Of a stretch of DNA of 64,000 bases, positions 24,441 to 37,624 are shown piece after piece. The DNA comes from Bombyx mori (Eukaryota > Arthropoda > Insecta > Lepidoptera > Bombycidae). The position numbers and the translations under genes are program-made. Positions within the stretch are counted from its first letter, which is position 1. Every line of letters starts with the position of its first letter. The notes beneath the pieces are model-generated. The model did not search any database. It saw only the letters and a list, made by a program, of their open reading frames with translations, and was not told the DNA's origin. The stretch is taken from NCBI RefSeq assembly GCF_030269925.1, contig NC_085110.1:6386001-6450000 (forward strand), in the 5' to 3' direction.

Positions 24441-26005
24441 ATGTTAGATTAAAAAAAAATATTAGATTTTTTTTCAATATTTATTTTTACAATAAGTATT
24501 ATAACATAACAATGTAATATACACAATAAATAACAAGAATGCTTACTATGTTTAATTGAAAATCTTTTTTAGAAAAATCGTTATAAAGTAGTTTTAGAAT
24601 CATTTGACAGTCGTTCAATGTACCCATTTCGAGGTACGGTTTGAATTTATTTTCATTAGGTAATAAAAAATTTTCAAATAATAATTAAATAAATAATGCG
24701 GTTTCGTACTGTTCTTTTGGTAGATAAATAAATGGTCCCAACAAATGTCACTTATGTTTCAAAGGAAACTCATTTTAATTAAAAAATTTAAAATTTTCAA
24801 TTTAAAAATGTAACCCTCAGATTAATTAGCATAACTATTGATTTTAAATAGACCGCATTCAAACTCATGTTGGTTATTCTGCTGTGAATGTGGTGACGTC
24901 ATAAAACGTAATGACTTAGCCCCACTACAAAATCGGAAATGTATCTTAAATACTTATCCGAATATCTGATATAACAGTATCAATTTATTGTTGTTAACCA
25001 AAAAGTACATTTATCTATTTCCTTCCTTCATATAAAGTTTAAAAAAAAAAAAAAATATTTTTCTATAAAGATCAGGCAACTAAAGTAGATCTACAATGCT
25101 TATTCTGGGAAACTACAACGTTAGAGTTTGGTTTTTTTTTCGGTAAATTACACAGTTACAAAACTGTATGTATATTTTTTGTACATTGCTGAAAGTTACA
25201 TCGAATTTGCCGACAAAAATAGCACGAGCGAGCATAAAAATATGTGTACACGTCTATACGTTGAGACATATAACATTCAGGCTCCAAATTTCCCTTAGTC
25301 GTAAAAGAGAGTAATTTTTTAAGCAATCATCTCTCAATGCGATTTTACAGCCTCCATAAAATAGTAAATAAAAAACCGAGCTCAATACTGTACGGTAGGG
25401 TTGTTGAATAGACTTTTTAAATTTTTATAAGCTTAAAATTAAATTATCGAAATCTAATACAGCAAGAATATTATAAATCTCTTCGGAAATGTCTAACTTC
25501 GATGCATTTAAAATCTGGTGGCGGGCACTCCTAACGACAAATTCAACAATAAAAACATACTTTAATAGAAGCCGAAGTAAAAATTATATTATACTAACAT
25601 CTTGATCCCGGTCATTCTGGTCACGATGTTAGGCCGCATTAATCAAATAATTTGGTAATTAAATAGTTTACGTCCTTGGTAATTTTCAATTTGACGGACG
25701 TCTTGGAGTTAGTGAAAATTTCGCTAAGATTCCTTTACTTAAAGATACAAGCTAATAAAAATGTGTTTGTTAATAAAGAAGCATATAATGATTTGTGACA
25801 TCACTGCTATAAAGTGTGTACGTTCGATAAAGATGGCGAGATGTTTCTCTGTGTTAATTTTTCGAAAAGAAACAAATCATCTAGAAATGTGGGATAGTTA
25901 AATTTGAAGATTTTCAGTATTATACTTTGAGGTCAATGCCATATTTATAATATCTCTATAAGATTACTATCATTTGCGATGTTTCACAACAAAATATAAA
26001 TAAAG
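24441..26005. other. No recognisable feature
   Basis: Very A+T-rich, with several homopolymer runs. No coding or terminal-repeat signal. Confidence 0.35.
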
Positions 26006-26193
26006 AATAGTTTAAAAAAACTAACAAAATACGCTTTTATAGAAAATCCAACTAAAAAATAGAAAACGCTTTTTTTTACAATAAAATCATTTTTTTCTTA
26101 CACTATTTTTAATTCACATCTATTGAAATTTATTTTCTATTTTTTAGTTGGATTTTCTATAAAAGCGTATTTTGTTAGTTTTTTTAAACTATT
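26006..26193. repeat. Perfect 61-bp inverted repeat with 66-bp loop
   Basis: The left arm is 26006-26066 (starting AATAGTTTAAAAAAACTAAC) and the right arm is 26133-26193. Compared base by base, the arms are exact reverse complements over 61 bp, separated by an A+T-rich 66-bp spacer. No transposase or known MITE end is recognised. An additional ATTTTTTAGTTGAATTT just after the right arm resembles part of the arm. Confidence 0.9.
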
Positions 26194-26199
26194 ATTTAT

Positions 26200-27900
26200 T
26201 TTTCATTTTTTAGTTGAATTTAAATTTTTTAAATATATTTTTTTAAATATTGAATTGTCATCGGTCCTTAATAAGTATATCAACTTTCAAACATAGTGTA
26301 GGTCTTCAGTTTTCAAATTGAAAAAGATACGTATACAATTAGCTATTTACATTTGATATATAGTGAATTTATCTTTATATGCGACAAATAACAGGCCGAT
26401 TAAACATCAGTCAAGAAACGCAGTTGCATGCCGGTACAAATCATGTATGTGCATGTAAAATAATACCAAAGAGCTAGACGAATGGAAGAGCTTAAACCGT
26501 TTTAAATCATAAATACTTTCTGTGTGCGCAATTAAATATTTATTTTGGAGCTTTTTTTTTACTGCGATTGTGTTATAAACAGTTTTAATTCTATTAATGA
26601 AGTTTAAATTCGACTAATTCTGGGAAATTACTTTTATCTCTCAAATCGGATGCAATAAATACTGAAGCCTTTTTTGTTCTTCCTACAAATTCTAATTCTA
26701 CATTCAAGTTATTGCTACAATGATTAGTACGCCATGCATCACATTCAGACACTGCAACCTACATATAACCGATCGTAAATCAATGCGTCGCAAGGGCCGC
26801 GCGCCGCGTCCATCCATCATTATGTGACATGTTTCGTGACACGTGCTGGCATGGTCAAAATTAAATTACGAATTCGAATCATTGAAGTTTGTATAATTAT
26901 TTTACTACTTGGAGTTTCTTTCCTGGCGTTCGTGACCTAATTAGTAAGACGACCGATGCATTCGTCTAATGACGCTAATGACTCTTTAAACCGACGTAGT
27001 CTTGTACATAAATTCACATTTTAATGTCTAACTACTTAAGTATAACAATGGGATCACTACGACTAATAAATACTTTATAGATGTGTATATATGTGCTGTT
27101 TTGTCTTAGAATGAATTTGAAGTCTCTTGAGAGAATCCAAAAATTACATTTTGAAGTGAAACTGGATTGATCCAGTAATTGATCCCAAAAATATTCTTTT
27201 CTTTTTTTTTGAGTACTTCTAACTTCAATGACTTTTAACACAATCATTATGAACAGCCTGATATATCAAATGCTTTCTTATTATTCGTTTAAACATTGAA
27301 TACATCACCGATTATATGTTATGAGGTATAGAAATGTTTTCGTACTACCTAATCTTTTTTACTACACAATCGTAGCAAAATCGCAAGATAATTGTAAGTG
27401 AATTTTGCCAGCTAATTTTAACTGAACATCAGTTCGATAAAAATACATACATAGATATATGTTGTACTGTAAACACGCATTAATTCAATGATCGTAATTT
27501 TTCATGTACAATCTTACCACTCTTGCCTTTATCACGGCAGTAAATTTACTGAGATATTAAAATTTAATGTTACAAGCTAAAATGGCTTATCAACAGCTAA
27601 TAAATTTTATCGACCACAGGACAAGGCCTCTTGATGAATACAGTGGATCCAAATAAAATTTACGTTACTGTTTTAAATCAGTCGTCGAAAGGGAAATGTA
27701 AGTCGGTTGTTAAGAATATAATTCGTTAAGATTCTTAATGTTTCTGGATAGTATCGTTCCTGAATTCAAAATGTTGTTTCGTTTGTAGGTATAATTGAAA
27801 CCTGTCAGGTGACACCGTATTTACGCCTAAATTTTTTTAACTAAGTACTTTCACTGTGTTATTATTAATTTAGTTAACATTACTTAGGTACGGTATTATT
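26200..27900. other. No recognisable feature apart from a possible SINE head trace
   Basis: At about 26928-26965, GTTCGTGACCTAATTAGTAAGACGAC followed by GATGCATTCG weakly resembles the tRNA head of SINE B. Otherwise nothing is recognised. Confidence 0.3.
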
Positions 27901-27905
27901 TACGA

Positions 27906-28120
27906 CTAGACGTACTCCTTCGCTGGGCGCATTTAAAATTAACATTATTATTTATTGTCATTATCATTAAGGAATCTAACATTCATATAAACATTAGTCT
28001 ATCCATTAAGTACATGTATATTCTATATAAATACCAAGTTTCAAGTCAATCGGATGCATGGTTCATTAGTTATAATGGAACATCCGTAAAAATCACTGTA
28101 GATTTGTATATTAGTATAGA
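27906..28120 (-). mobile_element. Short Helitron, family H3
   Basis: On the minus strand it starts A|TCTATACTAATATACAAATC at 28120 and ends CTAG|T at 27906, with the GCGCCCAGCGAAGGAGTACG block near the 3' end. It is 215 bp, shorter than the copy at 35272-35524, with internal loss. Confidence 0.75.
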
Positions 28121-28837
28121 TAGGCAACGATTTGGCCTATGCCTCTCGCAATGATGACAATTATGAGCCGCGATAATTACTCACCATCAGGTGGGTGGGT
28201 AAAAAACTTAACATTAAAAACCACCAATCCAAATTGAATATAAGACTCTTGTTGTAGCTATTGATAACATAAGAACGTACGGTAATTTTAGTGGTGATTG
28301 GTGAATTAGATACCGTTACCGAATCGTTTGAATAAGAATGTGTCTTTATGTTCGAGGAAATCAAGTTGCGAAATTCATAGCAGATCTTAATCTCTGATCT
28401 TAAGATCAGATCTTAAAGAGAAAACTGGTCTCTTGAAACTCATGGTAATTGTCAATAAATATTAGCGTATTCAATTGATAGCGTGAACCGGTTTAAACAA
28501 CGCAACCTTTAAAAACGACATTGGCTCAATTCGTTCTCGTAGTATCGAACAGAACGATGATCTAATATCGGTGATCCTGGTTTATCGACGATGTAAACTG
28601 GTTGCGGTTGGCCGAGGGTTACATTATTTGTTTAGTACAGAACAGTAAACTTTATTTGTAACACGGAGCGTGCAAAGACGTAAAATAGGAAAATCTTTAA
28701 AGCTGGTAGCTTGTTGTGTATGTACCCTTTAAACTGGAATATTACTTCGGGACACAAAAAAAGATTACTCCGACTCGTTCGAAGGTAATTGCACCAAAAA
28801 AATTGGGTTTTTCCTCCTTTTAATTGCTGTTATCCTC

Positions 28838-28993
28838 GAGGGGCTTTTCCGGCTACGCTCGGTTTGATAGGCGAGCTCACGGGGCCCAACTCGAGAGAAT
28901 TTGCTAACACTAGCCCTGGCAAGTGAATCTGAATCTACCACCAGATCCGAATCGTGGCCGGCGAGATGATTCGGCTTAAACTCGTTGGCTGAA
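28838..28993 (+). repeat. Bm1-type SINE, divergent fragment
   Basis: GGCGAGCTCACGGGGCCCAA, TTGCTAACACTAGCCCTGGC and CTACCACCAGATCCGAATCG follow the Bm1 order. The right half is lost. Confidence 0.6.
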
Positions 28994-31510
28994 ACATTGC
29001 AGGCAATATATACTTTTCATGTTACATAGTTTAGACCGTACGACATTTTCCAATAAAAAATACACGGCTTCTTTTTTGATATATAAATAGGATAGATAAT
29101 CTCACTGCCGATATTTGATGCATTCAAATCTCTATCGGATTGTACAACGGCTGATTCAGAATTGGAGCCGAAACCCATCAATGATTCGCAACAGGAATCG
29201 GCAGGACCCGTGCGGACTAGTAATATATCTAACATCTCTAAAGCTTCCCGAACGTGCATCCGAAATAGACAGCCTCAATTTGTCTCGGATCATTGATAGA
29301 TTATTGCGTGTAAACACGTAAACTATAAAACATTTTACGACTAATTATTTACTAGTAGCAAGCTTTATGTTTCTAAATTGTTAATGGCCAATCGTTCGCG
29401 TGTTAGACCGTTTAATTACTTTATTAGTTTACAGGCTAACGCAATTATTAGAGACAATAACGTTTTTATTGTTTCATTGTTTATCAAATATTAAATCTAA
29501 TTTTAGTAGCTTTCAGTTGCCGCTGAAGATTGAATGATAAGACTCATTAATTTTATTGACTTATTTATTTATTGTTTAATACTAAATAGCTATTGCATTA
29601 TCTGGGTGGATCCGAACTCAATTTTCTTGATGTTAAGTGATAGCAGAACACAGACATATCGCTACCTGTAACGCTCGAGTGCTTCGCGGCTGAGACTAAC
29701 AAGATGGCGGTGCCTACTCGGGCTCACATTACCAACGAAATATCTGAGTAATGAAGACCCAGAATCATTAAATGAATAAATTTCATATTTAGAAAATACT
29801 CACGCTGTTGTTTGTACGTTATTATTTTAATTACCGTGTTCACTCGCGAATCTACCGCCCGCCGCATACACTCGCACTCGAGCAATGTTATGGAAACGTA
29901 CGTGGATCCTCGATAATCTCCCCTTTTACCTCAACACACACGTTATCCCGTACTCCGACCCTACTAAATTTTAAACTTAATCCACCGTATCCCGGTTGAC
30001 ATAAGGCACATAGTCATCGGAACGACCTTTACCCGACGTGCAAACTTATTGTGGCGGTTTCGTATTTGACTCGACTGAATACTCTGAAGGCAGGTTCATT
30101 AGTGTTCGCAGGACCGTGCTTTCGTTTTGTTCGTCCCTGGTAAAATGAAATAAAACTTTGTACCGCATTTTGATACCCGTGTGCCGGTTAGACAGTAATT
30201 CCAAGGGACATGAATCGGAAAATCCGAGTTTGCACTTTTTTTTTTGAGCTCGCTTCGGAATGAGGAAGTAAGGTACGGGTAAATGTCATACCTGGGAGCT
30301 TCTACTGCGTTTTATCTGAACATTTTTATTCTCTCGATTGGAAGAATTCCAAGCGGTGTTTTTTTCTTTTTTAGGAATTGAAAATGATAGTAGTTTTTAG
30401 TAGTATAGGTTCCAAAATGTAAACCACACTTATATTACACTACACTTATTATATATTACATAGGTATATAACATATGTTCCAGGAAGACTTGAACAATAC
30501 TACCGTGTTAATAACGTATGATACTTAAGTACACTGGGGTCGTGAATAAACAAAATCAATCAAAATATATCAATTATAGACAAGTAGGTATCTAAAATTA
30601 TTATTATCCATGGAAAATTCATTTCTAAAAGAATACAAATAGTAATTTTTTTCATTTAAGTCTTTTCAAATGAGAGACTAGCTGAGTTTGTAACATTGAT
30701 TTTTGAGTCATAAATTAATGTCAATATTATATTCGATTTTCTTGTCAGATCTAGATGTGGTGAGCACAAAAAAAGGCAAAAATTTCATACGAATTGGTAC
30801 AAACATCTTATTTTTTAAATATCCTTACTTGCCTATCAGGTGTCGAGAAATATTCTTCATTTTATTAGTTTCGTCTGCTTAATGGTGCACTATCGATTAT
30901 GCCAGTAACATTGCCACATGATTTGAAGATTAAAAAGAGCACAAATTATCGGATCACAACAACAACAAAAAATCGTATTAACTATGCACAGTCTGGAAAG
31001 AGAGTATTTCTGAAATAGATACGGTAATAAATTACGGACCTGACTGAATCGAAAAACAATACTCATTTACTTAGCTGAACATACTTCTTGTTTTTATGAG
31101 CTTACAGTTTGTGAGCGCGCATTGTGTAAAAAAACCGGAAGGTAGCCAGCTGATTTTTGCTACAAAACAGGGTTTTTCTTTCGAGAGCACAGCTCTCGCT
31201 TGTTATCTGATTTATAACTAGCTGTATAGTAAAAAACATTCGTAAAGAATTAGTTTTCGAACATAATTTCTTAAGTTTCATTGTTTTAAGAATTTGTAAC
31301 TGTCACAGTTGTAGAGGATGTTTAATTCTAGTTTTGGGACAAATAAATATTAGGTATATTTTTTTTATGTAACGGACAATCTCGTTTTAAAGTACATAGT
31401 TGATACCAGTGATTATAAAACTTAAATTATATTAGCATAAATATCTCTGGTTGATAAAAAGCATAATTTAAATTTTATCTAGGAAAACTTAACATGAATT
31501 TTCATTCGCC
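28994..31510. other. Mostly unrecognised; one degraded SINE trace
   Basis: At about 29600-29735, TTGATGTTAAGTGATAGCAG and GAGTGCTTCGCGGCTGAGAC recall a very old minus-strand SINE B. The frames at 29017-29321 and 29808-29999 have no motif. I see no other feature in this 2.5 kb. Confidence 0.35.
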
Positions 31511-31512
31511 GT

Positions 31513-31715
31513 GCACCGGCTACCGTTCTCGTTTCCGTCCACTTTGGATCGAACGTTGAAGAGTTCGACTTGCAACCTAGCCCACAACTTAGACACAACA
31601 ACAACTGAGTTTCTCGCCGATCTTCTCGGTGGGTCGCGATTCCGGTGGTAGAATCAACAAAGCACTGCTGTTGCTAGAACTAATTAGCAAGCTCTCTCAT
31701 GTCGAGCCCTGTAAG
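31513..31715 (-). repeat. Bm1-type SINE, divergent
   Basis: GCACCGGCTACCGTTCTCGT, TGAGTTTCTCGCCGATCTTC and GGTGGGTCGCGATTCCGGTG match Bm1-type blocks in minus orientation, with several insertions and losses. Confidence 0.65.
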
Positions 31716-31888
31716 CTACCTGGAAGAAAATCCTATACCAATGATTAAGGATAGAATAAAAGGGATTTCGCGTTTAAAGTTTCATTTAATTTAGATAACA
31801 ATGAGGAACAGCAACACAATAATTCTCCTTCGCCTCCGGATATTTGTATGATAAATATAAAAATGTATTTTCCAGAGTTATGGATGTA

Positions 31889-32040
31889 TATTAAATATAT
31901 GTATGTGTATAATAAAAATATTTTATTTATTTCCGTTATCTGGTACCTGTAACACGAGTTCTTTACGAACTCACCACGTGACCAGTTAACGTGGCGTGAT
32001 TGTTAGTAAATATTTATTTATTTATTATTTATTTAATATA
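31889..32040 (+). repeat. SINE C tail (5'-truncated)
   Basis: TTCCGTTATCTGGTACCTGT, GAGTTCTTTACGAACTCACC, GTTAACGTGGCGTGATTG and a (TTTA)n end match the tails of the full copies at 671-928 and 34801-35048. No tRNA head is present. Confidence 0.75.
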
Positions 32041-32773
32041 TTATTGTATTCGTTACGAATAGACTCAATTTTGCATCAAGAGGCTTATGTTAATCACAAA
32101 TTTAAATTTGAATTTCGCCCTGCAAATGAAACGTTTTCACCGCTCTCTAACTTTGCACATGAATACTTCGGGTCTTTCAGATGTTTTGCGTTGATGAGAT
32201 TTTTCTATAATAATATTTTTTTTTTAGCAAAATTGAATTTCTAAATTACTCTTCGTAAAGGTCTTTTGCTCTTTTGTGAATATAATCTGAATAATTTTAG
32301 AGTAATGTTAAAAGGCGTTAATATATCCGTGTACCCGATACGCTTTGTCGCCGTCTTCATTCACACGATTATGCTTATGCATGAAGTCTAAGACACGTTC
32401 ACGACTTAACACGTTTGCCTTATTCTTAATCACATATTATGATACTAAGGCCCGCGTCCTTGCATTTATGATGCGTTACGTGCAGAGCACATATCTCCCC
32501 GCCACTCTGTCCACACGGAACGCCGAAGTGTCGGTTGTCGGGTCTACGACCATTGGGCTTTTTGGAAAGAACCCGAAATACTTAAAGAGCCATAATTCGA
32601 ACATCCGGCACGACAGCTGAGGCGAAGAGAGAAGCGAATGCTCTTTCATCATCATTCAGGTATTACTAGCACAGCAAGTCGATTTCGGTTTTTGCTACAA
32701 GGTAGACTGCGAGGGTGTGCTCCACCGTGCCTAAGTCGCATCCACAGCGGAAAGGGTCTCCTTTATTTATCTA

Positions 32774-32978
32774 CTAGCGACCCGCCCTCACTTCGCTTCG
32801 GAAACATTAAAACACACAAGAAACTAAAAAAAAAAAAATATAAAAAGTAGCCTATGTTCATCAGGGACAATGTCGGCTTCTAATGGAAAAAGAATTTTTC
32901 AAATCGGTCCAGTAGTTTCGGAGCCTATTCGAAACAAACAAACAAACAAATCTTTCCTCTTTATAATATTAGTATAGA
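32774..32978 (-). mobile_element. Short Helitron, family H5
   Basis: On the minus strand it starts TCTATACTAATATTATAAAG at 32978 and ends GAGGGCGGGTCGCTAG at 32774. A closely similar plus-strand copy is at 55930-56132. Both have AAAGATTTGTTTGTTTG next to the 5' end. It is non-coding. Confidence 0.8.
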
Positions 32979-33200
32979 AGACATCATTCCATTTCATTTA
33001 CTTTTAAATTTATCTAAAGGCGGCTTTAAAAAAGTTCTATAAAAGTGATTATCGAATTTCATCAACGACTATGTCAACGGTCTGGGGATCTCTTCTTTTC
33101 CGTTTTGTCGTCTGATTATCGCTCTAATACCTGTAATTTACCCGATGCTGCAACAACACTTTATTGTTGTGATTGACATTTCCATTAACATTATTATGCA

Positions 33201-33475
33201 CCAGCCTTTGCCCGCGACTCCGTCCGCGTGGAATAGTTACTTTGACATAACGCTAAATTTTACCCCTCACTTCATTTACGTAGAAAGTGAAAATATTTTG
33301 AAACATTCTTTATTGGTGCTCCACTTGTATGGGTCTTATGATGTTATATAGCCTATAGCGTTCTTCAATATATATGCTATTTAATACTGAAAGAATTTTT
33401 AAAATCGGACCAGTAGTTCCTGAGATCAGCGCGTTCAAACAAACAAACTCTTCAGCTTTATAATATTAGTATAGA
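33201..33475 (-). mobile_element. Lep1-like Helitron H1, shortened
   Basis: On the minus strand it starts A|TCTATACTAATATTATAAAG at 33475 and ends GGAGTCGCGGGCAAAGGCTGG|T at 33201, a CTGG variant of CTAG. It has the same ends as 7754-8226 but lacks about 200 bp of the interior. Confidence 0.8.
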
Positions 33476-33908
33476 TGACGAGACTGTAAAATTTATTTAC
33501 GCCGTTCGTTTATAGCTAGCTATATCTGAAGCTGTCAAGATTCTAAAATGCGTTCAGTATTTTTATGGACAAGAAGTCGGTGACGCGACATCGTAAAGAA
33601 TGCTTGCTGCAGTGACCCTGACGTCATATTTTAAACTAACATAATGCACGAAACCAAGTGTAAGTAAGTAAGTATATTAAGTGATAATTTATATATCGAA
33701 GGGTGAAAGGCTGGTATCGAATGGTTTAAGCGAGATTTTTGGATATTTATAGGACATACAAATTTTTAAATTTGGAAAAAATATCATAACAAAAAAATTA
33801 CTTATTCAGCTATTTAAATGGAGTAAAGTTAATTGAAGTTCAATTCAAAATATCGAACTGTTGCTGCTAATATCAAATAAAACGGGCCTTCAATTACGTA
33901 ATACATTT

Positions 33909-34152
33909 ACTGGTGGTAGGACCTCTTGTGAGTCCGCACGGGTAGGTACCACCACCCTGCCTATTTCTGCCGTGAAGCAGTAATGCGTTTCGGTTTGAAG
34001 GGTGGGGCAGCCGTTCTAACTATACTTAAGACCTTAGAACTTATATCTCAAGGTAGGTGGCGCATTTACGTCGTAGATGTCTATGGACTCCAGTAACCAT
34101 TTAACATCAGGTGGGCTGTGAGCTCGTCCACCCATCCAAGCAATAAAAAAAA
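33909..34152 (+). repeat. SINE B copy
   Basis: It runs from ACTGGTGGTAGGACCTCTTG to CCAAGCAATAAAAAAAA with no major gap. The tRNA head is absent. Confidence 0.85.
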
Positions 34153-34423
34153 GAAAAGATAATATACCAAATATACTTAAAATAGGCCCTCACCCCTCGA
34201 TATATTATTCATCATATCATAAAAACAGTAAATTGTATAGTCAATTCTTTGTTAGAAGTTTCATTTACTTCAATTTAGATTCTACATTGAGATTATGCAG
34301 ATTTTAATACTCATCTGCATGCGTTAATTTGAGCTCATCACTCTGTTTTCTCTTACGCTACGTAATCTTTTTAAGTATATATCTATTACATTACTAAAGG
34401 TATTCTAATTCTTAAATAAATTG

Positions 34424-34560
34424 TATCTATACTAAGACCTTAAAACTCATATCTCTAGGTGGGTGGAGGCATTTACTTTGTAGATGTCTATGGGCTCCGG
34501 TAACCACTTAACACCAGGTGGGCCGTGAGCTCGTCCACCTATCTAAGCAATAAAAAATAA
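34424..34560 (+). repeat. SINE B tail fragment
   Basis: CTATACTAAGACCTTAAAAC through CACTTAACACCAGGTGGGCC to CTAAGCAATAAAAAATAA. 5'-truncated. Confidence 0.8.
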
Positions 34561-34800
34561 AAATAAACTACATTTTATTCAACTTTTGCTTGGTATCTGT
34601 GAATTTCTGTGTGATAACTAAAGTACCGTCTGCTATAAAACAAATATGCTTTCCCGTCCGTAGAGGGGGGTAATCATAATTCTATTCTTAGTTAAAACTC
34701 GATCCAAATACTTTGGACGGTGTCATTCTTTCTGTGGTGTCTATAAATGCTAGCAAGGAGAAACGTGGCTATCTGTTTTATAGCGCATATTATAAATATA

Positions 34801-35048
34801 ATAAATATTTTACTAACAATCACGCCACGTTAACTGGTTCCGTGATAAGTTCGTTAAGAACTTGTGTTACAGGTACCAGATATCGGAAATAAATGTAAGA
34901 TTTTTATTATACACATACATATATTTAATATACATCCATAACCCTGGAAAAGACATTTATATTTATCATACAAATATCTTCCCTTGTCGGGATTCGAACC
35001 CGCGACCCCCTAGTGTAGTGACCATGTCACTTACCACTACACCAGACG
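34801..35048 (-). repeat. tRNA-derived SINE (family C), full length
   Basis: The head at 35048-34988 has TGGTGTAGTGGTAAGTG (A box) and GGGTTCGAATCCCG (B box). The body and end match 671-928 closely. The strong boxes may be read as a tRNA gene by a search tool, but the SINE tail shows otherwise. Confidence 0.75.
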
Positions 35049-35271
35049 GACGTTGAATACGACATATTGGGGAATGTTTATGTGGCGTTTTAAATTATCC
35101 TGCCTTCTCCTTTCCTAAAACCCTTTTTGGTTCTACACTGAACTCAGGTCATTTCGCAAACTCCCTGTGAATTTCAACTTATTCGTTCCCACTTTTACTG
35201 CAATTTAGAACGATCGGTAAGAAGCTCAATCACTCATTCAACATAATATTCTCTTTTGGTAATATAAAAAA

Positions 35272-35524
35272 CTAGCTGTACCCGTCCGCTTCGCTGGGCA
35301 TTTAAAATTAACATTATTATTTCTCATCCCCACAAAGATTCTCATCATTAACACCCCCGCAACTGCTGTAGGGAGTCCAACACTCATATAAATATTAGCC
35401 TATCCATTAAGAACATGTATTTTTTACATGGATACCAAGTTTAAAGTCAATCGCGTGCACGGTTCAGTAGTTATAACGGAACATCCGTAAAAACCACTGC
35501 AGATTTATATATGATGAGTATAGA
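35272..35524 (-). mobile_element. Short Helitron, family H3
   Basis: On the minus strand it starts A|TC at 35524 and ends GCGAAGCGGACGGGTACAGCTAG|T at 35272. The body matches 10844-11093 along its length, including GGATGTTCCGTTATAACTAC. Confidence 0.85.
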
Positions 35525-35529
35525 TATAG

Positions 35530-36530
35530 ATATGTATTGACAGTACAATAAATTTACAAGACATTTCAAAAACCGCACATAAAATGACAGTAAATAAAAG
35601 AAACGAGCTTACATTACTGAACACCAACAAAAGAGAGAAAAAGAAGCACCGTGCGCATCACAAATACAATTTAAATAATGTAAGCACACAATAGATTTCA
35701 AACTGAAACAATAAGGGGAAACATTTTAAAAACGATTTGTCTATACAAGACGAGAACGACAAACAGCTTACGTTAAAAGATATAAATAAAACTCGAGACA
35801 CTCATACTCATAAAAGTTTTCCTGCGAAACAGCGAACGAAGAGTAAAATACACAATGAAAATTCAGTTTCACCATTTATAACCAATAATACGCAATCGAA
35901 GTTTAAATTAAATTTAACAAAAAGGCATATGGGAAACTGCAATTTTCGTGTAATAGTAAAAACTTTTATGCTTTGAAAGAGGAGCTCCGTTGAATGTACA
36001 AGTTAGCTACACTCTAGAGAGCAAAACGGACTGCTTACGCGGGTATGCATAGTGGCAAGTCCACAGTCCACAGGGGCGATGCAAGCACTTAAGTAATGAA
36101 AAGGATAGCAACAGGTTCAGCTCTGAATACGCTAAGTGAAATGTTCAACTTTGCGATGAGATCATATCTGCAGAGGATGTTCTATCAGGGATGTCACTTG
36201 AAAATTAAAATTTAGCACCATGAAAATAATGCATGATAATTTATAATGAATGGTGCCCCAACGGTTACATGCTAACGTTTTTTTACGGTGTGTGGATGAG
36301 AGCGTCGCCCTAAAGGTACGTACGTGTGTGTTTGTTGGAGACTCGCTTCGTATGCAAAGATATTATCCGTGTTAGTCTCGGAGTGAATGGCTAATGAGCG
36401 TTTCGTATGTGTAATAATCTTCTTTGAGAGTTCGTTCACAGAAAGCGTAATGGAATATTCCGGATCGAAGGTGCTTTGTTAAATGTTCTATTTCAACTTT
36501 TGAATTTCAAATTGAAGATAGAATATTTTT
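35530..36530. other. No recognisable feature
   Basis: The 79-codon frame at 35737-35976 is rich in Lys/Thr/Asn, as expected from A+T-rich DNA, and has no motif. Nothing else is recognised. Confidence 0.35.
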
Positions 36531-36535
36531 TTAAT

Positions 36536-36779
36536 ATTTTTTTTATTGCTTAGATGGGTGGGCGAACTCATAGCCCACCTGGTGTGAAGTAGTTATTGGA
36601 ACCCATAGACATCTACGACGTAGATGCGCCACGCACCTTGAGATATGAGTTCTAAGGTCTCAAGTATAGTTACAACAGCTGCCCCACCCTTCAAACCGAA
36701 ACGCATTACTGCTTCACGGCAGAAATAGGCAGGGTGGTGGTACCTACCCGTGCGGATTCACAAGAGGTCCTACCACCCG
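36536..36779 (-). repeat. SINE B copy
   Basis: A minus-strand copy from TTATTGCTTAGATGGGTGG to AAGAGGTCCTACCACC. The head is absent. Confidence 0.85.
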
Positions 36780-37261
36780 TAAAATATCTTGATAATATTA
36801 TTTATCTTTGGTAAAAGTTAATTATAAAGATATTGTCTCTAGTGTTGGCGGTGCTCTTGAATGTTTTATCAGATTCCTATTAAACAGGACTCAACTGCAA
36901 TTTCCAAGACCAATAGAAAAATAGCATTAAAAACGCAATTGTAAATAAATAGCCCAAGGGGTGTTGTCTTCTTGCAGCGATCACAAAGGGAATCAGTACA
37001 GCCAGTGACGCAGGGAGCTGGCAACATTTCAAATTATCCTAATTGTAACATTTACTTCTGTACTTCAATGTAGATAGTATTATGTAATATGTGAGAGGAA
37101 GCGGCCTTTCTCGTTATGTATATACATATTTATAGCACATCATTTCGAAACTCCAATTTTTTTGACAGTTGTTTATAGATATAATATAATTTACCCGCCC
37201 AAGAAATATTATATATATTTATAAATAATGGAATATGTCATAGGAGCAACCAGACGACATA

Positions 37262-37266
37262 GATTG
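37262..37266. repeat. Target-site duplication, left copy
   Basis: GATTG, repeated at 42090-42094 on the other side of the BEL/Pao element. Confidence 0.9.
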
Positions 37267-37416
37267 TGAATGATGTAATTAAGGTTCAATTTGGTTTGCG
37301 TACTATCCGTAAAGAAAAACTGTGTGTGGTTGCAACGACATTTATTGTGCGACTGACTTAAATTTTGACAAGTAAAAATATCGTAATTAGCAAAGAGTAT
37401 AAGGTTAGTAACAACA
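37267..37416 (-). repeat. 3' LTR of BEL/Pao element
   Basis: A 150-bp TG...CA repeat that appears identical to 41940-42089. It is short for an LTR of this superfamily. Confidence 0.93.
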
Positions 37417-37624
37417 TACCGCCCACCAAAGGACTACTAAGTTCTTTCTAAATCTATTGCACTAATTACAACGTCAAGGTGACTTCAAAACAATATTCTA
37501 CAAAACGAAATAAAGGTTGCTTAAATACTAGACATCATAATACAATATGCTTAACTTGCGACTTAGTATAATATTGCTACAGTGACATTGGTAGAGAATC
37601 TTGACAAAATTACAAGATGACCTT

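Noticed and set aside
34988..35048. Possible tRNA gene (minus strand)
   Set aside because: Head of SINE C, same reason.
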